Shown piece by piece: positions 1-9,942 of a stretch of DNA of 64,000 nt. A program made the position numbers and the translations under genes. Source of the stretch: Cytophagaceae bacterium (GTDB lineage Bacteria; Bacteroidota; Bacteroidia; Cytophagales; UBA9547); contig JAIYAU010000042.1 of assembly GCA_027488865.1 (NCBI GenBank), forward strand, positions 62,001 through 126,000. Direction: 5' to 3'. Every line of letters begins with the position of its first letter. Positions within the stretch are counted from its first letter, which is position 1. The notes under the pieces are model-generated. The model made no database searches. It was given only the letters and a program-made list of their open reading frames with translations, and was not told the DNA's origin.

Positions 1-804
1 AATGGTCGCAAAGACTCAACTTTTCAATATAAATATTATAAAGCACATTATTTTGATAATATTGACTTTAGCGATGATCGCTTAATAAGAACTCCTATTT
101 TTCATCAAAAAATCGATAAATACATCAAAACACTTGTAGCTCAAATTCCCGATTCTCTTACAAAGGAAATTGACTACGTGGTAGCTAAAGCAAAAGCTAG
201 CAAGGAACTTTTTAAATATTGTGTTTGGTATTATAACTACACCTACGAAACAAGTAATATGATGGGAATGGATGCTATTTTCGTTCACATGGCCAAAAAG
301 TACTATCTCACAAAAGAAGTTGACTGGATTGACTCAACCGTAAGAAAAAAGTTTGAGGAAAGAGCAAAAACACTTGACCCGCTACTACTTGGCAAGGTAG
401 CTCCAAATGCTTATTTGGCGGATACTTTAGGGAAACTTATTCCTCTATACAATGTTAAAGCTAAATACATTATCATGATTTTCTGGGATCCTAATTGTGG
501 TCACTGTCAAAAAGAAGTACCAAAATTGGCAGAATTTCACAGAAAATATAGATCAAAAGGAATTGAAGTGTATTCTGCCAGTATTGAGCGCGACGACAAA
601 GATTGGAAAAAATTTGTTAGAGAAAAAAAGCTAGACACTTTCATAAATGTGTGGGATAAATTTACTTATACCGATTTTAGAAATGTCTGGGACATATATA
701 GCACGCCGGTAATTTATATTTTAGATGAAAATAAAAAAATATTGGCAAAAAGATTAGGGGTTGATCAGTTAGAAGACTTTTTTATCAAAGGACTTAAACT
801 CTAA
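1..804 (+). CDS. DUF5106/thioredoxin-like protein (5' truncated)
   Basis: The frame is open from the first base, so the gene begins outside the window. The first ~60 codons (YFDNIDFSDDRLIRTP and onward) resemble the DUF5106 domain that precedes thioredoxin domains in many Bacteroidota proteins. The C-terminal ~130 residues form a TlpA/AhpC-like thioredoxin fold with a CGHC redox centre at 496-507 and a cis-Pro segment (STPVIYIL). Such proteins are usually exported thiol-disulfide oxidoreductases; the signal peptide would lie upstream and cannot be seen. An in-frame GTG at 178 is internal to the domain and is not the real start. A hairpin follows the stop codon. Confidence 0.85.
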   Translation, partial: NGRKDSTFQYKYYKAHYFDNIDFSDDRLIRTPIFHQKIDKYIKTLVAQIPDSLTKEIDYVVAKAKASKELFKYCVWYYNYTYETSNMMGMDAIFVHMAKKYYLTKEVDWIDSTVRKKFEERAKTLDPLLLGKVAPNAYLADTLGKLIPLYNVKAKYIIMIFWDPNCGHCQKEVPKLAEFHRKYRSKGIEVYSASIERDDKDWKKFVREKKLDTFINVWDKFTYTDFRNVWDIYSTPVIYILDENKKILAKRLGVDQLEDFFIKGLKL

Positions 805-814
805 CACAATAATG

Positions 815-850
815 AAGGAAGGCTATATTACTATGCCTTCCTTTATAAAT
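815..850 (+). terminator. hairpin terminator after the thioredoxin-like gene
   Basis: AAGGAAGGC (815-823) is perfectly complementary to GCCTTCCTT (835-843), with an 11-nt loop. It begins 10 bases after the stop codon. The downstream tract is AT-rich but has only a short T run, so efficiency is uncertain. Confidence 0.55.
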
Positions 851-972
851 TAATCAAAAAATAGCCTTACTTTGGGTTTTTACTTCCTTATTAGACTTCG
901 ATTTTCTAACTTGCTTCTTTATTATTTACTTGAGTTTTATGTTGAAGACCAAGTCTATTAAGATTTAGTAAA

Positions 973-2907
973 ATGAACAAAATATTAGTCTATATTTCTT
1001 TATTAATTTTATCATTTTTAATCTTTTCTTGTATGACTGCTTCCAAGTATACAAAAAAGGGTAATGTAAAATTTAAAAATGGAGAATATGACTTTGCCAT
1101 TCAGTTATATCAAAGTGCTTTGTCTAAAGGCGGAATAAAAGATTACCTTAACTTTAAAATAGGAGAATCTTATAGACTTTCAAATCGTTTGGTGGAAGCT
1201 GTGCCATTTTATGAAAAGGCATTGGATAATAATAGTAAGCTAGATACAGCAGCTTATTTTTATGCCTTAGGTCTAAAATCTCAAGGAAACTATCAACAAG
1301 CCATTACTAGATTAAAAGATTATTCAGAAAACGGCAGAACATACGACTTTAGAAATAAAGCCCAGCTTGAAATTAATAATTTAAAGCAGTGGGAAGAAAT
1401 ATATGCAAAACCAACTGGTTTTTTACTTAAGAATGCTGACTATATAAATACAAAAGGGGCTGAGTTTTGTGGTTATAAATTTGATGATAATTCGCTGATA
1501 TTTAGTACTTCTAGAGGTCAGAGTAAATTGTATCGTGCCAATGGGCTTGGTTTTTTAGATTTATATAAGTATCGTTTTGATGGCTACGATGCCACAAGTG
1601 GGCAAGCGGTACCAATTGAGCCGCCTATTTACAATGAGGATACACATGAAGCATGTGCAACATATACTCCAGATGGCAATACCATTATTTTTGCTAAAAG
1701 CAATGATGGTTCTAAAAAAGGCCGCAAAGAAACTGATTTGTACATCAGCTATTTTCGCAATGCACAATGGACCGCTCCTAAGTTAATGAAAATTAATGTG
1801 GATGGATATTGGACTTCAACTCCAATGTTATCAAAGGATGGACAAACATTGTACTTTAGTTCGAATAGAAGAGGTGGGAATGGAGGAATAGATTTATACA
1901 AAGCTACTTTAGAAAATGACACTGCTTGGACAAATGTAACTAACTTAGGATCTAAAATAAATACCATTGGAAATGAAATGTATCCATTTTTGGCGTCTAA
2001 TGGCAAGTTTTATTTTGCTTCTGACGGTCATCCCGGATTAGGGAATTTAGACTTGTTTGTCGCTACGCGCGACTCGGCAACGGGAGCGCTTACAATTAAT
2101 AACTTGGGTAGACCAGCTAATTCTCCTGCCGATGATTTTGGTATTTCTTTTAGCAGCGATTCTACTGGTTATATATCTAGCAATCGAGAAGGAGGCAAAG
2201 GTGATGATGATATTTATGATTTTAATTATAAACCATTATATATTGTCAATTTCTTTTTAGATGGCGTTGCAAAACAAATCACAACTGATAGTATCGAGAA
2301 GGAATTAACTGATGTTCATTTTAAATTGTTTGAGGGTAACGACCTTCAACTGGATAGTTTAAGCCAAAGCGGTAGATTAACTAAACTAATTAAGGCAAAC
2401 AGCCAATACCTACTTTTAGCTGAAAAAAAGGGATATTTTACTAAGGAATATAGCATTAATACAAAGGGCAAGACACCTCCGATTAAAGAACTAAAAGAAG
2501 GCATAAATCATATCCGTATTTTTGCGAAATTGGTTTTAGAAAAAATAGAGCTTAACAAAGAAATAGTCCTTGAGAATATTTATTATGATTACAATAAAAC
2601 TGATATTCGAAACGATGCGGCTAATGAACTAGACAAACTTGTAAGGTTGTTGGTTGAAAATCCTGGAATTAAAATCGAACTAGGTTCACATACCGATAGT
2701 AGGGGAAACAATGATTTTAACCTTAAACTGTCACAAGGCAGAGCCGACGCCGCTGTTAATTACATTATTTCCAAGGGAATAGACGCAAAACGACTCGTAG
2801 CAAAGGGCTATGGGGAAACAGATCCTATCATAAAAGAAGAAAAATCAGAGGAGGATTTTCAAAGAAACAGAAGAACTGAATTTAAAGTTTTGGAAATTTC
2901 AGAATAG
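973..2907 (+). CDS. OmpA-family lipoprotein with TPR and beta-propeller, PorE-like
   Basis: The 644-residue protein starts with a lipoprotein signal peptide ending in a lipobox (LIFSC, Cys about residue 20). TPR-like helices cover about residues 25-140. A PD40/WD40-type propeller follows (repeated blades such as DGQTLYFSSNRRGG and STGYISSNREGGKGDDDIY) to about residue 415. A carboxypeptidase-regulatory-like linker comes next, then a C-terminal OmpA peptidoglycan-binding domain with the usual SHTDSRG and GYGETDPI motifs. This order and length match PorE (PG1058) of the type IX secretion system, which anchors the PorK/L/M/N machinery to peptidoglycan. Bacteroidota carry several paralogs with this plan, so identity with the T9SS subunit is inferred. 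Confidence 0.82.
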   Translation: MNKILVYISLLILSFLIFSCMTASKYTKKGNVKFKNGEYDFAIQLYQSALSKGGIKDYLNFKIGESYRLSNRLVEAVPFYEKALDNNSKLDTAAYFYALGLKSQGNYQQAITRLKDYSENGRTYDFRNKAQLEINNLKQWEEIYAKPTGFLLKNADYINTKGAEFCGYKFDDNSLIFSTSRGQSKLYRANGLGFLDLYKYRFDGYDATSGQAVPIEPPIYNEDTHEACATYTPDGNTIIFAKSNDGSKKGRKETDLYISYFRNAQWTAPKLMKINVDGYWTSTPMLSKDGQTLYFSSNRRGGNGGIDLYKATLENDTAWTNVTNLGSKINTIGNEMYPFLASNGKFYFASDGHPGLGNLDLFVATRDSATGALTINNLGRPANSPADDFGISFSSDSTGYISSNREGGKGDDDIYDFNYKPLYIVNFFLDGVAKQITTDSIEKELTDVHFKLFEGNDLQLDSLSQSGRLTKLIKANSQYLLLAEKKGYFTKEYSINTKGKTPPIKELKEGINHIRIFAKLVLEKIELNKEIVLENIYYDYNKTDIRNDAANELDKLVRLLVENPGIKIELGSHTDSRGNNDFNLKLSQGRADAAVNYIISKGIDAKRLVAKGYGETDPIIKEEKSEEDFQRNRRTEFKVLEISE

Positions 2908-2927
2908 TAATTTTGAATAATTTATGG

Positions 2928-2964
2928 AAAGATTCGATTTACGATTCTTAAAAATTGAATCTTT
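2928..2964 (+). terminator. hairpin downstream of the OmpA-family gene
   Basis: A 13-bp stem (2928-2940 with 2952-2964, one G-U pair) with an 11-nt loop begins 20 bases after the stop codon. No T tract follows, so it may be a 3'-end stabilising hairpin or a weak terminator rather than a classic intrinsic one. Confidence 0.4.
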
Positions 2965-3020
2965 ACCCTATTCAAACTTAAAAACTCAATTTCTGCTTTT
3001 AATTTATCCTTAGATGTTTC

Positions 3021-3028
3021 TAATTTTG
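3021..3028 (+). promoter_or_regulatory. candidate -7 promoter box for purL
   Basis: TAATTTTG matches the Bacteroidota -7 consensus TAnnTTTG and lies about 90 bases upstream of the purL start. No clear TTG is seen at the expected -33 position. The same TAATTTTGCAG string occurs upstream of recA. Confidence 0.35.
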
Positions 3029-3118
3029 CAGTGTTATTCTTAAGTTATTTCCCTATAAAACGGAAATATTGAATATCAAATAAAGCTATCATAAATATCA
3101 CAAGTAAATACTAAAATT

Positions 3119-5431
3119 TTGGAGCAATTAACCACATTTGAAACTGCCAAAAAACTAGGACTTCTTTCAGAAGAATTTGAGAAAATTAAAGAAATACTTG
3201 GTAGAACACCAAATTTTACCGAGTTAAGTATTTTCTCAGTCATGTGGTCAGAACATTGTTCTTACAAAAATTCAATAGTTTGGTTAAAAAAACTTCCAAA
3301 AGAATCACCGAGGATGCTTGCTAAGGCAGGTGAGGAAAATGCTGGCTTAGTGGATCTTGGTGATGGAATTGCTTGTTGTTTTAAAATAGAATCGCATAAC
3401 CACCCATCAGCTTTAGAACCTGTACAAGGAGCTGCAACGGGTGTAGGAGGGATCAATAGGGATATTTTTACCATGGGTGCAAGACCTATAGCCCAGTTAA
3501 ATTCTTTGAGATTTGGCAATCCTACTTTGGAAAAAACTAAGTGGCATGTGAGGGGTGTGGTACATGGAATTAGTAGTTATGGAAATGCATTTGGGATTCC
3601 TACAGTAGGAGGGGAGGTATATTTTGACGATTGTTACAATACCAATCCTTTAGTAAATGCTTTTTCAGCAGGAATTGTAAAAAAGGACATGGTAGCAAAG
3701 GCCACGTCTTATGGTGTTGGTAATCCAGTTTATATTGTTGGTTCTGCAACTGGTAAAGATGGTATACATGGCGCGACTTTCGCATCTGAAGATATTACCG
3801 AAAAATCTACTGAAAAGCTTCCTGCAGTACAAGTGGGGGATCCTTTTCAAGAAAAGTTACTACTTGAAGCTACCTTAGAGGTAATTGCTACAGGTTATGT
3901 AATTGGTATTCAAGACATGGGAGCAGCAGGCATTATTTGCTCTACATCCGAAATGAGCGCCAAAGGAGAACATGGAATGGATATATGGCTTGATAAGGTA
4001 CCGACTAGACAAGCTAATATGTTGCCTTTTGAAATATTACTTTCAGAATCTCAAGAAAGGATGTTGATTGTGGTAAAAAAGGGAAATGAAGCTGATGTAA
4101 AAGCAATATTTGACAAGTGGGATCTTAATTGTGAACAAATAGGAGTGGTGACCGATACCAAAAGACTTCATTTTTATTATGGAGTGGACGAACAGAGTCA
4201 GGCTATTTTTGAACAACATTTACAAGACCCAACCAAAACAGACATTTCTTCATTGGCAACTTTTCTTGTTGCTGATGTACCTGCTGAAGATTTGGTTCTG
4301 GGTGGTGGAGCGCCCGTGTATCACCGGGAATATTCAGAACCAGCTTATTATCAAGAATATAAAAAGTTTGATATAAATAAAATTGATTCAAATCCTGATA
4401 TAAAGGCTGTAGCTCATCATTTAATTGGTCATTTTAACATTGCCTCTAGAAAATGGATTTATGAGCAATATGATAGCATGGTTGGGACCTCAAATATGAG
4501 TACTAATAGGCCATCTGATGCAGCAATTGTAAATATAAAAGGTACGAACAAAGCTATAGTTATTACAGTTGACTGTAATTCTAAATACGTAAAGGCAGAT
4601 CCTGAGATTGGTTGTGCTATAGCTGTGGCCGAAGCTTGTCGTAATGTTGTCTGTAGTGGAGGAGAACCAGTTGCTATTACCAATAACTTAAACTTTGGCA
4701 ACCCATATAACCCAGAGGTATACTGGCAATTTGTTGGCTCCATAAAAGGGATGATAAAAGGTTGCGAAAAATTTAATACGCCAGTTACTGGTGGCAACGT
4801 GAGTTTTTACAATCAAGCATCTTCAGCCAATAAACAGCAAGCCACGGTACACGATGCTGTTAATCCAACACCTACCATCGGTATGCTTGGTGTAATGGAT
4901 GATATTGATAGCCTCATGACTTTAGATTTTAAGAACGAGGGGGATCTTATTTATTTAATAGGCGAATCTCAAGATTGTATCAATCAATCAGAATACCTTT
5001 ATTCTTATCTAGGCATAAAAGAATCACCTGCTCCTTATTTTGATATTGATAAAGAATATCTGGTACAAAATGTTATTAAGAAATTAATAAAAAGCAAAAC
5101 CATTTTATCAGCACATGATGTATCTGATGGAGGACTATTTGTAACTTTGGCAGAAGCAGCCATGCCAAATCAACTCGGTTTTGAGATTTTAACAGATAAA
5201 ACGAAAAGAAAAGATGCCTTTTTGTTTGGAGAAAGCCAAAGCAGGGTTGTTGTCTCTATTAAAGCACAAAGTCAACTAACTTTTGAAGAATTGGTGAGAT
5301 CGAATAATGTAAGTTTTCAGCATTTAGGCAGTGTAAGTCATTCTAATTTCATAATTGATAATGAATTAGTTTTGGAAACCTATAACGCTTCAACAATTTA
5401 CAGCCAAGTATTGGAATCAATGTTAGGATGA
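3119..5431 (+). CDS. purL: phosphoribosylformylglycinamidine synthase subunit PurL
   Basis: PurL converts FGAR, ATP and ammonia from glutamine to FGAM in de novo purine synthesis. At 770 residues it is the small form, which works with separate PurQ and PurS; neither is in this window. Diagnostic segments are HNHPSALEPVQGAATGVGG (substrate and metal site), GIPTVGGEVYFDD, and HDVSDGGLFV near the C-terminus. The start is TTG at 3119. An in-frame stop at 3092-3094 limits upstream extension and no ATG precedes conserved sequence, although ATT at 3116 cannot be excluded. It appears monocistronic, with a hairpin upstream and a 112-base gap downstream. Confidence 0.96.
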   Translation: MEQLTTFETAKKLGLLSEEFEKIKEILGRTPNFTELSIFSVMWSEHCSYKNSIVWLKKLPKESPRMLAKAGEENAGLVDLGDGIACCFKIESHNHPSALEPVQGAATGVGGINRDIFTMGARPIAQLNSLRFGNPTLEKTKWHVRGVVHGISSYGNAFGIPTVGGEVYFDDCYNTNPLVNAFSAGIVKKDMVAKATSYGVGNPVYIVGSATGKDGIHGATFASEDITEKSTEKLPAVQVGDPFQEKLLLEATLEVIATGYVIGIQDMGAAGIICSTSEMSAKGEHGMDIWLDKVPTRQANMLPFEILLSESQERMLIVVKKGNEADVKAIFDKWDLNCEQIGVVTDTKRLHFYYGVDEQSQAIFEQHLQDPTKTDISSLATFLVADVPAEDLVLGGGAPVYHREYSEPAYYQEYKKFDINKIDSNPDIKAVAHHLIGHFNIASRKWIYEQYDSMVGTSNMSTNRPSDAAIVNIKGTNKAIVITVDCNSKYVKADPEIGCAIAVAEACRNVVCSGGEPVAITNNLNFGNPYNPEVYWQFVGSIKGMIKGCEKFNTPVTGGNVSFYNQASSANKQQATVHDAVNPTPTIGMLGVMDDIDSLMTLDFKNEGDLIYLIGESQDCINQSEYLYSYLGIKESPAPYFDIDKEYLVQNVIKKLIKSKTILSAHDVSDGGLFVTLAEAAMPNQLGFEILTDKTKRKDAFLFGESQSRVVVSIKAQSQLTFEELVRSNNVSFQHLGSVSHSNFIIDNELVLETYNASTIYSQVLESMLG

Positions 5432-5543
5432 TTCATAAAATATTAGGATTGATACGAACTTTAATCCAAACATTTTACGTTTTAGCACTATCTATATATA
5501 ATTCAATAATTCAATAGAAATTTTACGTTTAAATTAAAATACG

Positions 5544-5960
5544 ATGTATCCATTAGAACTAGTAGAACCGATGATAAAAGAGCTAACAAATGTTGGCTTT
5601 ACTGAATTAAAAAATGCCCAAGATGTTGACATTTTATTAGCTCAAAAAGGCACTACATTAGTAGTTGTTAATTCTGTATGTGGCTGCGCCGCCCGCAATG
5701 CTCGTCCAGCTGTAAAAATGGCTGTTGAGGCAACCAAAAATAGGCCTACTAATATCGCTACAGTTTTTGCGGGGGTAGATAAAGACGCAGTAAATCAAGC
5801 TCGTCAATATATGCTGCCTTATCCTCCTTCTTCACCCTCTATTGCGTTATTTAAAGATGGCGAATTGGTGCATATGATTGAGCGTCATCATATTGAAGGT
5901 CGCCCAGCTGAAATGATTGCAGAAAATTTAATGCTGTCGTTTGACGAGTATTGTGGATAA
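5544..5960 (+). CDS. BrxA/BrxB-family bacilliredoxin
   Basis: A 138-residue protein of the YphP/YqiW (DUF1094) family. The hallmark CxC motif is present as VCGCAARNARP at about residues 48-58, followed by the conserved TVFAGVDKDA and PPSSPSIALFKDGE segments of this thioredoxin-like fold. In Bacillus these proteins reduce mixed disulfides between bacillithiol and protein thiols. Whether this organism makes bacillithiol is not shown here. Length is typical of the family and the ATG start is unambiguous. The gene stands alone, closed by a strong bidirectional terminator. Confidence 0.9.
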   Translation: MYPLELVEPMIKELTNVGFTELKNAQDVDILLAQKGTTLVVVNSVCGCAARNARPAVKMAVEATKNRPTNIATVFAGVDKDAVNQARQYMLPYPPSSPSIALFKDGELVHMIERHHIEGRPAEMIAENLMLSFDEYCG

Positions 5961-6000
5961 TTGTTTCTGGTCGTCAAAGTAACACTTTATGGTAAAAAGA

Positions 6001-6036
6001 AAAAGGGAGGCAAAACTATTGCCTCCCTTTTCTTTT
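6001..6036. terminator. bidirectional terminator between convergent genes
   Basis: AAAAGGGAGGCAA (6001-6013) pairs perfectly with TTGCCTCCCTTTT (6019-6031) across a 5-nt loop. There is a T-rich run after it on the plus strand and a matching A-rich run before it, so it can serve both the bacilliredoxin gene (+) and the TPR gene (-). Confidence 0.85.
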
Positions 6037-6069
6037 AATCAATTTCATGTGTAAACTTAAAAATGAATG

Positions 6070-7287
6070 TTATTTACAACCACTAGTTACACCAGACTCA
6101 AATTCTTTAAAGCCATAAGAAACTGCACGTTCAAAATCTTCACATGCTTCCGTCATTTTTCTCATTTGTTTTTTAGCTTTACCTCTGTTGTAATAAACCT
6201 GTCCATTTTTTGGATTAAGTTTCAATGATTCAGTATAATCCTCAATAGCACCTTTTAAGTCATTAAGTCCTAAACGCACCACACCCCTATTGAAGTAAAT
6301 CTCAGGACTATCTGGACGAAGACTTATAAGAACACAATAATCATCGTATCCACCAGGTAAATCACCAGTTTCCACCTTGCAAATAGCTCGATTGTTGTAG
6401 GCAGAAGTTTTGTTTTTATTTATTTTTATAGCCTCATCAAAATCCAAAATGGCATTGCTGTAGTCCTTAGAATCCATTTTGGCGTTGCCTCGGTTGTTGT
6501 AAATGGAATATGCTATTTCTAAAAATTCTGGCTGCATACCATTTACATTTTCGGCCTCAGGTTGGCTGTCGCTATATTTTACTCTGTTTATTGGGGTAGA
6601 ATTAGCTTCTTGCATAAGTACCAAAGCCTTGTCAAAATCTTTAAGTGCTAACTTGTATTCTTGCAACTTTGTGCGAGCGGTACCTCTACCATAATATCCT
6701 TCAAACGACTTAGGATTAATTTCTATTACTTTTGAAAAATCGTCCAATGATTCTCTAATGTACAATTGATTCATTTTGGATTCTCCTCTACTATAAAAAC
6801 AGTCAATATCTTTTGTATTTACTAATAGTTGCTTATCATATTCAATAATGGCACCTTTAAAGTCATTTTCTAAAAATTTTATGGTGCCCATATAGTAATA
6901 AACATTAGTATCTTTGGGAAAATTTGCGGCAAATTTTTGAAAATCGGCTTTTGCTAAAAAGTAGTTTTTTTGACAAGCGTATGAATATCCACGATGTAAT
7001 AGAGCTTGCCACGAATTTTTAGCATCCATCTTTATCACCTCGTTAAAATCTTCTATCGCGCCCTTAAAATCACCACTTAATAATTTAGCATAACCACGGT
7101 AAGTATAGTTTTCCCTCAAAAACATGTTGTTTTCGATTTCAACAGTAGCTTTTTCGATGGTTACATTATAATTATATTTTTCTAAACGGTGTCTACAACG
7201 TTTGTCAAAATCTTCACCACCGGTTATTTTAGCATTTACTACTAATGTTGAAATAAAAAGTAGTGCTGAAAGCAAAAATCTTGTCAT
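6070..7287 (-). CDS. secreted tetratricopeptide-repeat protein
   Basis: 405 residues with an N-terminal signal peptide (MTRFLLSALLFISTLVVNA) followed by about nine TPR units from residue 55 to the end. Repeats carry the TPR signature, for example AYNNRAICKVETGDLPGGYDD and YYNRGKAKKQMRKMTEACED. The fold suggests a periplasmic or surface-exposed protein-protein scaffold; no catalytic domain is present. A candidate -7 box (TATATTTG, 7348-7355, minus strand) lies about 60 bases upstream. It is convergent with the bacilliredoxin gene and shares its terminator. The specific partner is unknown. Confidence 0.85.
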   Translation of the reverse strand: MTRFLLSALLFISTLVVNAKITGGEDFDKRCRHRLEKYNYNVTIEKATVEIENNMFLRENYTYRGYAKLLSGDFKGAIEDFNEVIKMDAKNSWQALLHRGYSYACQKNYFLAKADFQKFAANFPKDTNVYYYMGTIKFLENDFKGAIIEYDKQLLVNTKDIDCFYSRGESKMNQLYIRESLDDFSKVIEINPKSFEGYYGRGTARTKLQEYKLALKDFDKALVLMQEANSTPINRVKYSDSQPEAENVNGMQPEFLEIAYSIYNNRGNAKMDSKDYSNAILDFDEAIKINKNKTSAYNNRAICKVETGDLPGGYDDYCVLISLRPDSPEIYFNRGVVRLGLNDLKGAIEDYTESLKLNPKNGQVYYNRGKAKKQMRKMTEACEDFERAVSYGFKEFESGVTSGCK

Positions 7288-7469
7288 GTCGGTTTAATTT
7301 ACTAATGTTTTGTAAGTTGTTCGAATAATTCTTATCAAAATTGATACCAAATATACTTCTAAAATAAATAAAGTAAAGAAATATACAAAATTTCGAGTTA
7401 ACAGTTACAGATTATACGTCGTAGCAAAAAAGAATGTTGACTTATTTCTGTCAAATATATTACAATGTA

Positions 7470-8357
7470 CTATTTGAACATAAAACAACGCATAGAAATA
7501 CTTCCCATGTCCATTCCTTCAAAAAGGTGAATTAGATTGTCCTGAGGAGTTTTTAATCCAATAGTATACAATAAAGGTAAATAGTGATCGTTACTTGGGT
7601 GTGCAAGATTACCAATTTTAGTAGTTTTTTGATAGTTGATAAGCGAATGGTCGTTTTTACTATCCAAATTATTTTTTACAAATTGGTCAAATTCTATTGC
7701 CCATTCGTAAGGTGTTGGTGACTTTTCTGACCATTTAAGGGCACGTAGGTTATGAACTACATTGCCACTACTAATTATTAAAATACCTTTTTGTCGTAAA
7801 TATTGTAAATATCCTGCAAGTTGGTAATGATAGTCTAAAGAAGCGCCATAATCGATGCTTAGCTGAAAAACAGGAATATTCGCCTCGGGGTACATATGTT
7901 TTAACACCGTCCAAGTGCCGTGGTCAAGTCCCATTTGGTTATCTTCATGTACTATATATTTTCTTTGCTCATTTATATCATGAGCTATTTGTGATGCAAG
8001 TTCGGGAGCGCCAGGTGCTGGATATTTTACTTGAAATAGTTCATCAGGAAATCCTCCAAAATCATAAATAGTTTCTGGAAATTTAGTAGTAGCGATGTAC
8101 GTTCCTTTGGTGAGCCAATGGGCCGAGACAACCATAATAGCCTTTGGGGTGGGTAATTTTTTTCTTATTTCAAATAAATTTTTTGTAAAATCATTTTCTT
8201 TTATTGCATTCATGGGACTACCATGGCCTATAAATAGGGCTGGCATCTCTTCGTTATTTTCTAAGTTTTGAGTGTGATTGATAAATGCTTTTAGTTCCAT
8301 GTTTGATGTTGTGAGGGCCAAAGCTCCCAGAGATTTTAAAAAATCCGTTCTGTTCAT
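7470..8357 (-). CDS. ygiD: 4,5-DOPA dioxygenase extradiol, YgiD family
   Basis: 295 residues of the class III extradiol ring-cleavage dioxygenase family (LigB/YgiD/plant DODA). Seen are the metal-ligand region HGSPMNAIKEND near residue 45, SAHWLTKGTY, GLDHGTWTVLKHMYP and the SSGNVVHNLR segment. E. coli YgiD opens the ring of DOPA-type catechols in vitro; the natural substrate is usually unknown. The first ~30 residues (RTDFLKSLGALALTTSN) look like an export leader and are longer than in E. coli YgiD. Divergent from recA across 364 bases (325 bases to the in-frame ATG at 8683). Confidence 0.88.
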   Translation of the reverse strand: MNRTDFLKSLGALALTTSNMELKAFINHTQNLENNEEMPALFIGHGSPMNAIKENDFTKNLFEIRKKLPTPKAIMVVSAHWLTKGTYIATTKFPETIYDFGGFPDELFQVKYPAPGAPELASQIAHDINEQRKYIVHEDNQMGLDHGTWTVLKHMYPEANIPVFQLSIDYGASLDYHYQLAGYLQYLRQKGILIISSGNVVHNLRALKWSEKSPTPYEWAIEFDQFVKNNLDSKNDHSLINYQKTTKIGNLAHPSNDHYLPLLYTIGLKTPQDNLIHLFEGMDMGSISMRCFMFK

Positions 8358-8721
8358 ATTAACAATAATACGTTTATGTCATATGTTAAAGTTCCAAAGA
8401 AATGATTTATTTGAATTGGTTAAATGATCATTAAATGCTCAAACCTTCATTTAGAAATATTATTATATTAAGGCACTTATAATTATTCAGTTTTAGGAAT
8501 TTTTGTTTTTGTACCAACTGGTTTAAGAAAATTTAATTTTTCAAATTGTAGATAAACTGGTATAACTTTATTTAATATTTTTTGACTCAAGTTTAGGTTT
8601 AAACTTCAATTCAATTAATTTTGCAGGATATGCAATGGAAATTATCCTTTGCCGATTTTCCAAAATTATTAAGGGTTAATTCATGGAAAAAGTTGCGCAA
8701 CTGAGTATAAAAGAACAGATT
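8358..8721. other. non-coding region between ygiD and recA
   Basis: AT-rich spacer between divergent genes. It holds the candidate recA -7 box described separately. I see no RNA gene, recognisable LexA-type operator or long inverted repeat. The last 39 bases are in frame with recA and could be its N-terminus if the upstream ATG at 8683 is used. Confidence 0.5.
8616..8623 (+). promoter_or_regulatory. candidate -7 promoter box for recA
   Basis: TAATTTTG fits TAnnTTTG and lies about 60-100 bases before the possible recA starts. A TTTA at 8592-8595, 20 bases upstream, is a weak -33 match. Confidence 0.4.
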
Positions 8722-9750
8722 ATGTCAAACGAAAAAGCAGAAAAGCTGAAGGCTCTTCAGTTAGTAATAGATAAACTAGACAAAGAATATGGTAAGGGCA
8801 CGGTGATGAAGTTGAGTGATGAGCGCGTGGTAGACGTGCCTGCACTTTCTACTGGATCACTTGGCCTTGATATAGCCTTAGGGATTGGAGGTTTGCCAAG
8901 AGGGAGGGTAGTAGAAATTTATGGCCCTGAATCATCAGGAAAGACTACTTTGTCAATGCACTGTATTGCGGAAGCTCAAAAAACAGGTGGTATGGCAGCA
9001 TTTATTGATGCCGAGCATGCATTTGACAAAACATATGCAGAAAAGTTGGGTATTGACACAACTAACTTATTAATTTCTCAACCGGACAATGGCGAGCAGG
9101 CCCTTGAAATAGCTGAACACTTAATTAGATCTGGAGCCATAGATGTTATCGTAATAGATTCTGTGGCTGCATTGGTGCCTAAAAGTGAGTTGGAAGGAGA
9201 TATGGGAGACAGTAAAATGGGGTTACAGGCAAGATTAATGTCTCAAGCCTTAAGAAAACTTACTGGGGCTATTAATAAAACAGGTTGTGTATGTATTTTT
9301 ATTAACCAACTTCGTGATAAAATTGGTGTAATGTTCGGAAGTCCAGAAACAACTACGGGAGGAAACGCCCTGAAATTTTATGCCTCTGTAAGATTGGACA
9401 TAAGAAGAATTGGTCAAATAAAAGATGGAGAGGATATTACGGGCAATAGGACTAAAGTTAAAGTAGTCAAAAATAAGGTAGCACCACCTTTTAAGGTAAT
9501 TGAATTTGACATCATGTATGGTCAAGGTATTTCAAAAGTAGGTGAAATATTGGATTTGGGCGTAGAGTTAGATATTATTCAAAAATCTGGTTCTTGGTTT
9601 TCCTATAAAGGTAATAAACTGGGTCAAGGAAGAGACGCAGTAAAAAATGTGATTCTTGACAATCCTGAGTTAATGGATGAGCTAGAATTATTAATTCGAG
9701 AAAAAGTAAAAGGTACACCTAGTGCACTAAAGGTGGAAATAGGTGAATAA
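8722..9750 (+). CDS. recA: recombinase RecA
   Basis: RecA forms filaments on single-stranded DNA, catalyses strand exchange and triggers LexA-type self-cleavage. Walker A is GPESSGKTT, Walker B is [12 protein letters not shown], and the L2 loop includes [26 protein letters not shown]. The chosen ATG gives [13 protein letters not shown] and onward, the N-terminus usual in this phylum (342 residues). An in-frame ATG at 8683 would add 13 residues ([13 protein letters not shown]) and cannot be excluded because neither start has a clear ribosome-binding site. Single gene with its own terminator. Confidence 0.98.
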   Translation: MSNEKAEKLKALQLVIDKLDKEYGKGTVMKLSDERVVDVPALSTGSLGLDIALGIGGLPRGRVVEIYGPESSGKTTLSMHCIAEAQKTGGMAAFIDAEHAFDKTYAEKLGIDTTNLLISQPDNGEQALEIAEHLIRSGAIDVIVIDSVAALVPKSELEGDMGDSKMGLQARLMSQALRKLTGAINKTGCVCIFINQLRDKIGVMFGSPETTTGGNALKFYASVRLDIRRIGQIKDGEDITGNRTKVKVVKNKVAPPFKVIEFDIMYGQGISKVGEILDLGVELDIIQKSGSWFSYKGNKLGQGRDAVKNVILDNPELMDELELLIREKVKGTPSALKVEIGE

Positions 9751-9768
9751 ATGGTATTAATGATGTAT

Positions 9769-9812
9769 ACATCCTTGTCAAATATTATGGACAAGGATGT
9801 TTTATGATTTTT
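9769..9812 (+). terminator. intrinsic terminator after recA
   Basis: ACATCCTTGTC (9769-9779) pairs perfectly with GACAAGGATGT (9790-9800); the loop is 10 nt and the stem is followed by TTTATGATTTTT. It begins 18 bases after the stop codon. Confidence 0.8.
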
Positions 9813-9942
9813 ATTTTAAATCTTTTCGTAAAAACCCTTCCATCCCATTAAAGCCAAGTAAATAGATTCTTCTATATACATCAAATATCTAATTGATATG
9901 TTAATTATAGGCTAATAATTAGCCTAATTCCTTAACCAATTT

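Noticed and set aside
4459-4797. 112-codon antisense frame inside purL
   Set aside because: Fully covered by the strongly conserved purL; composition is that of a codon-bias shadow.
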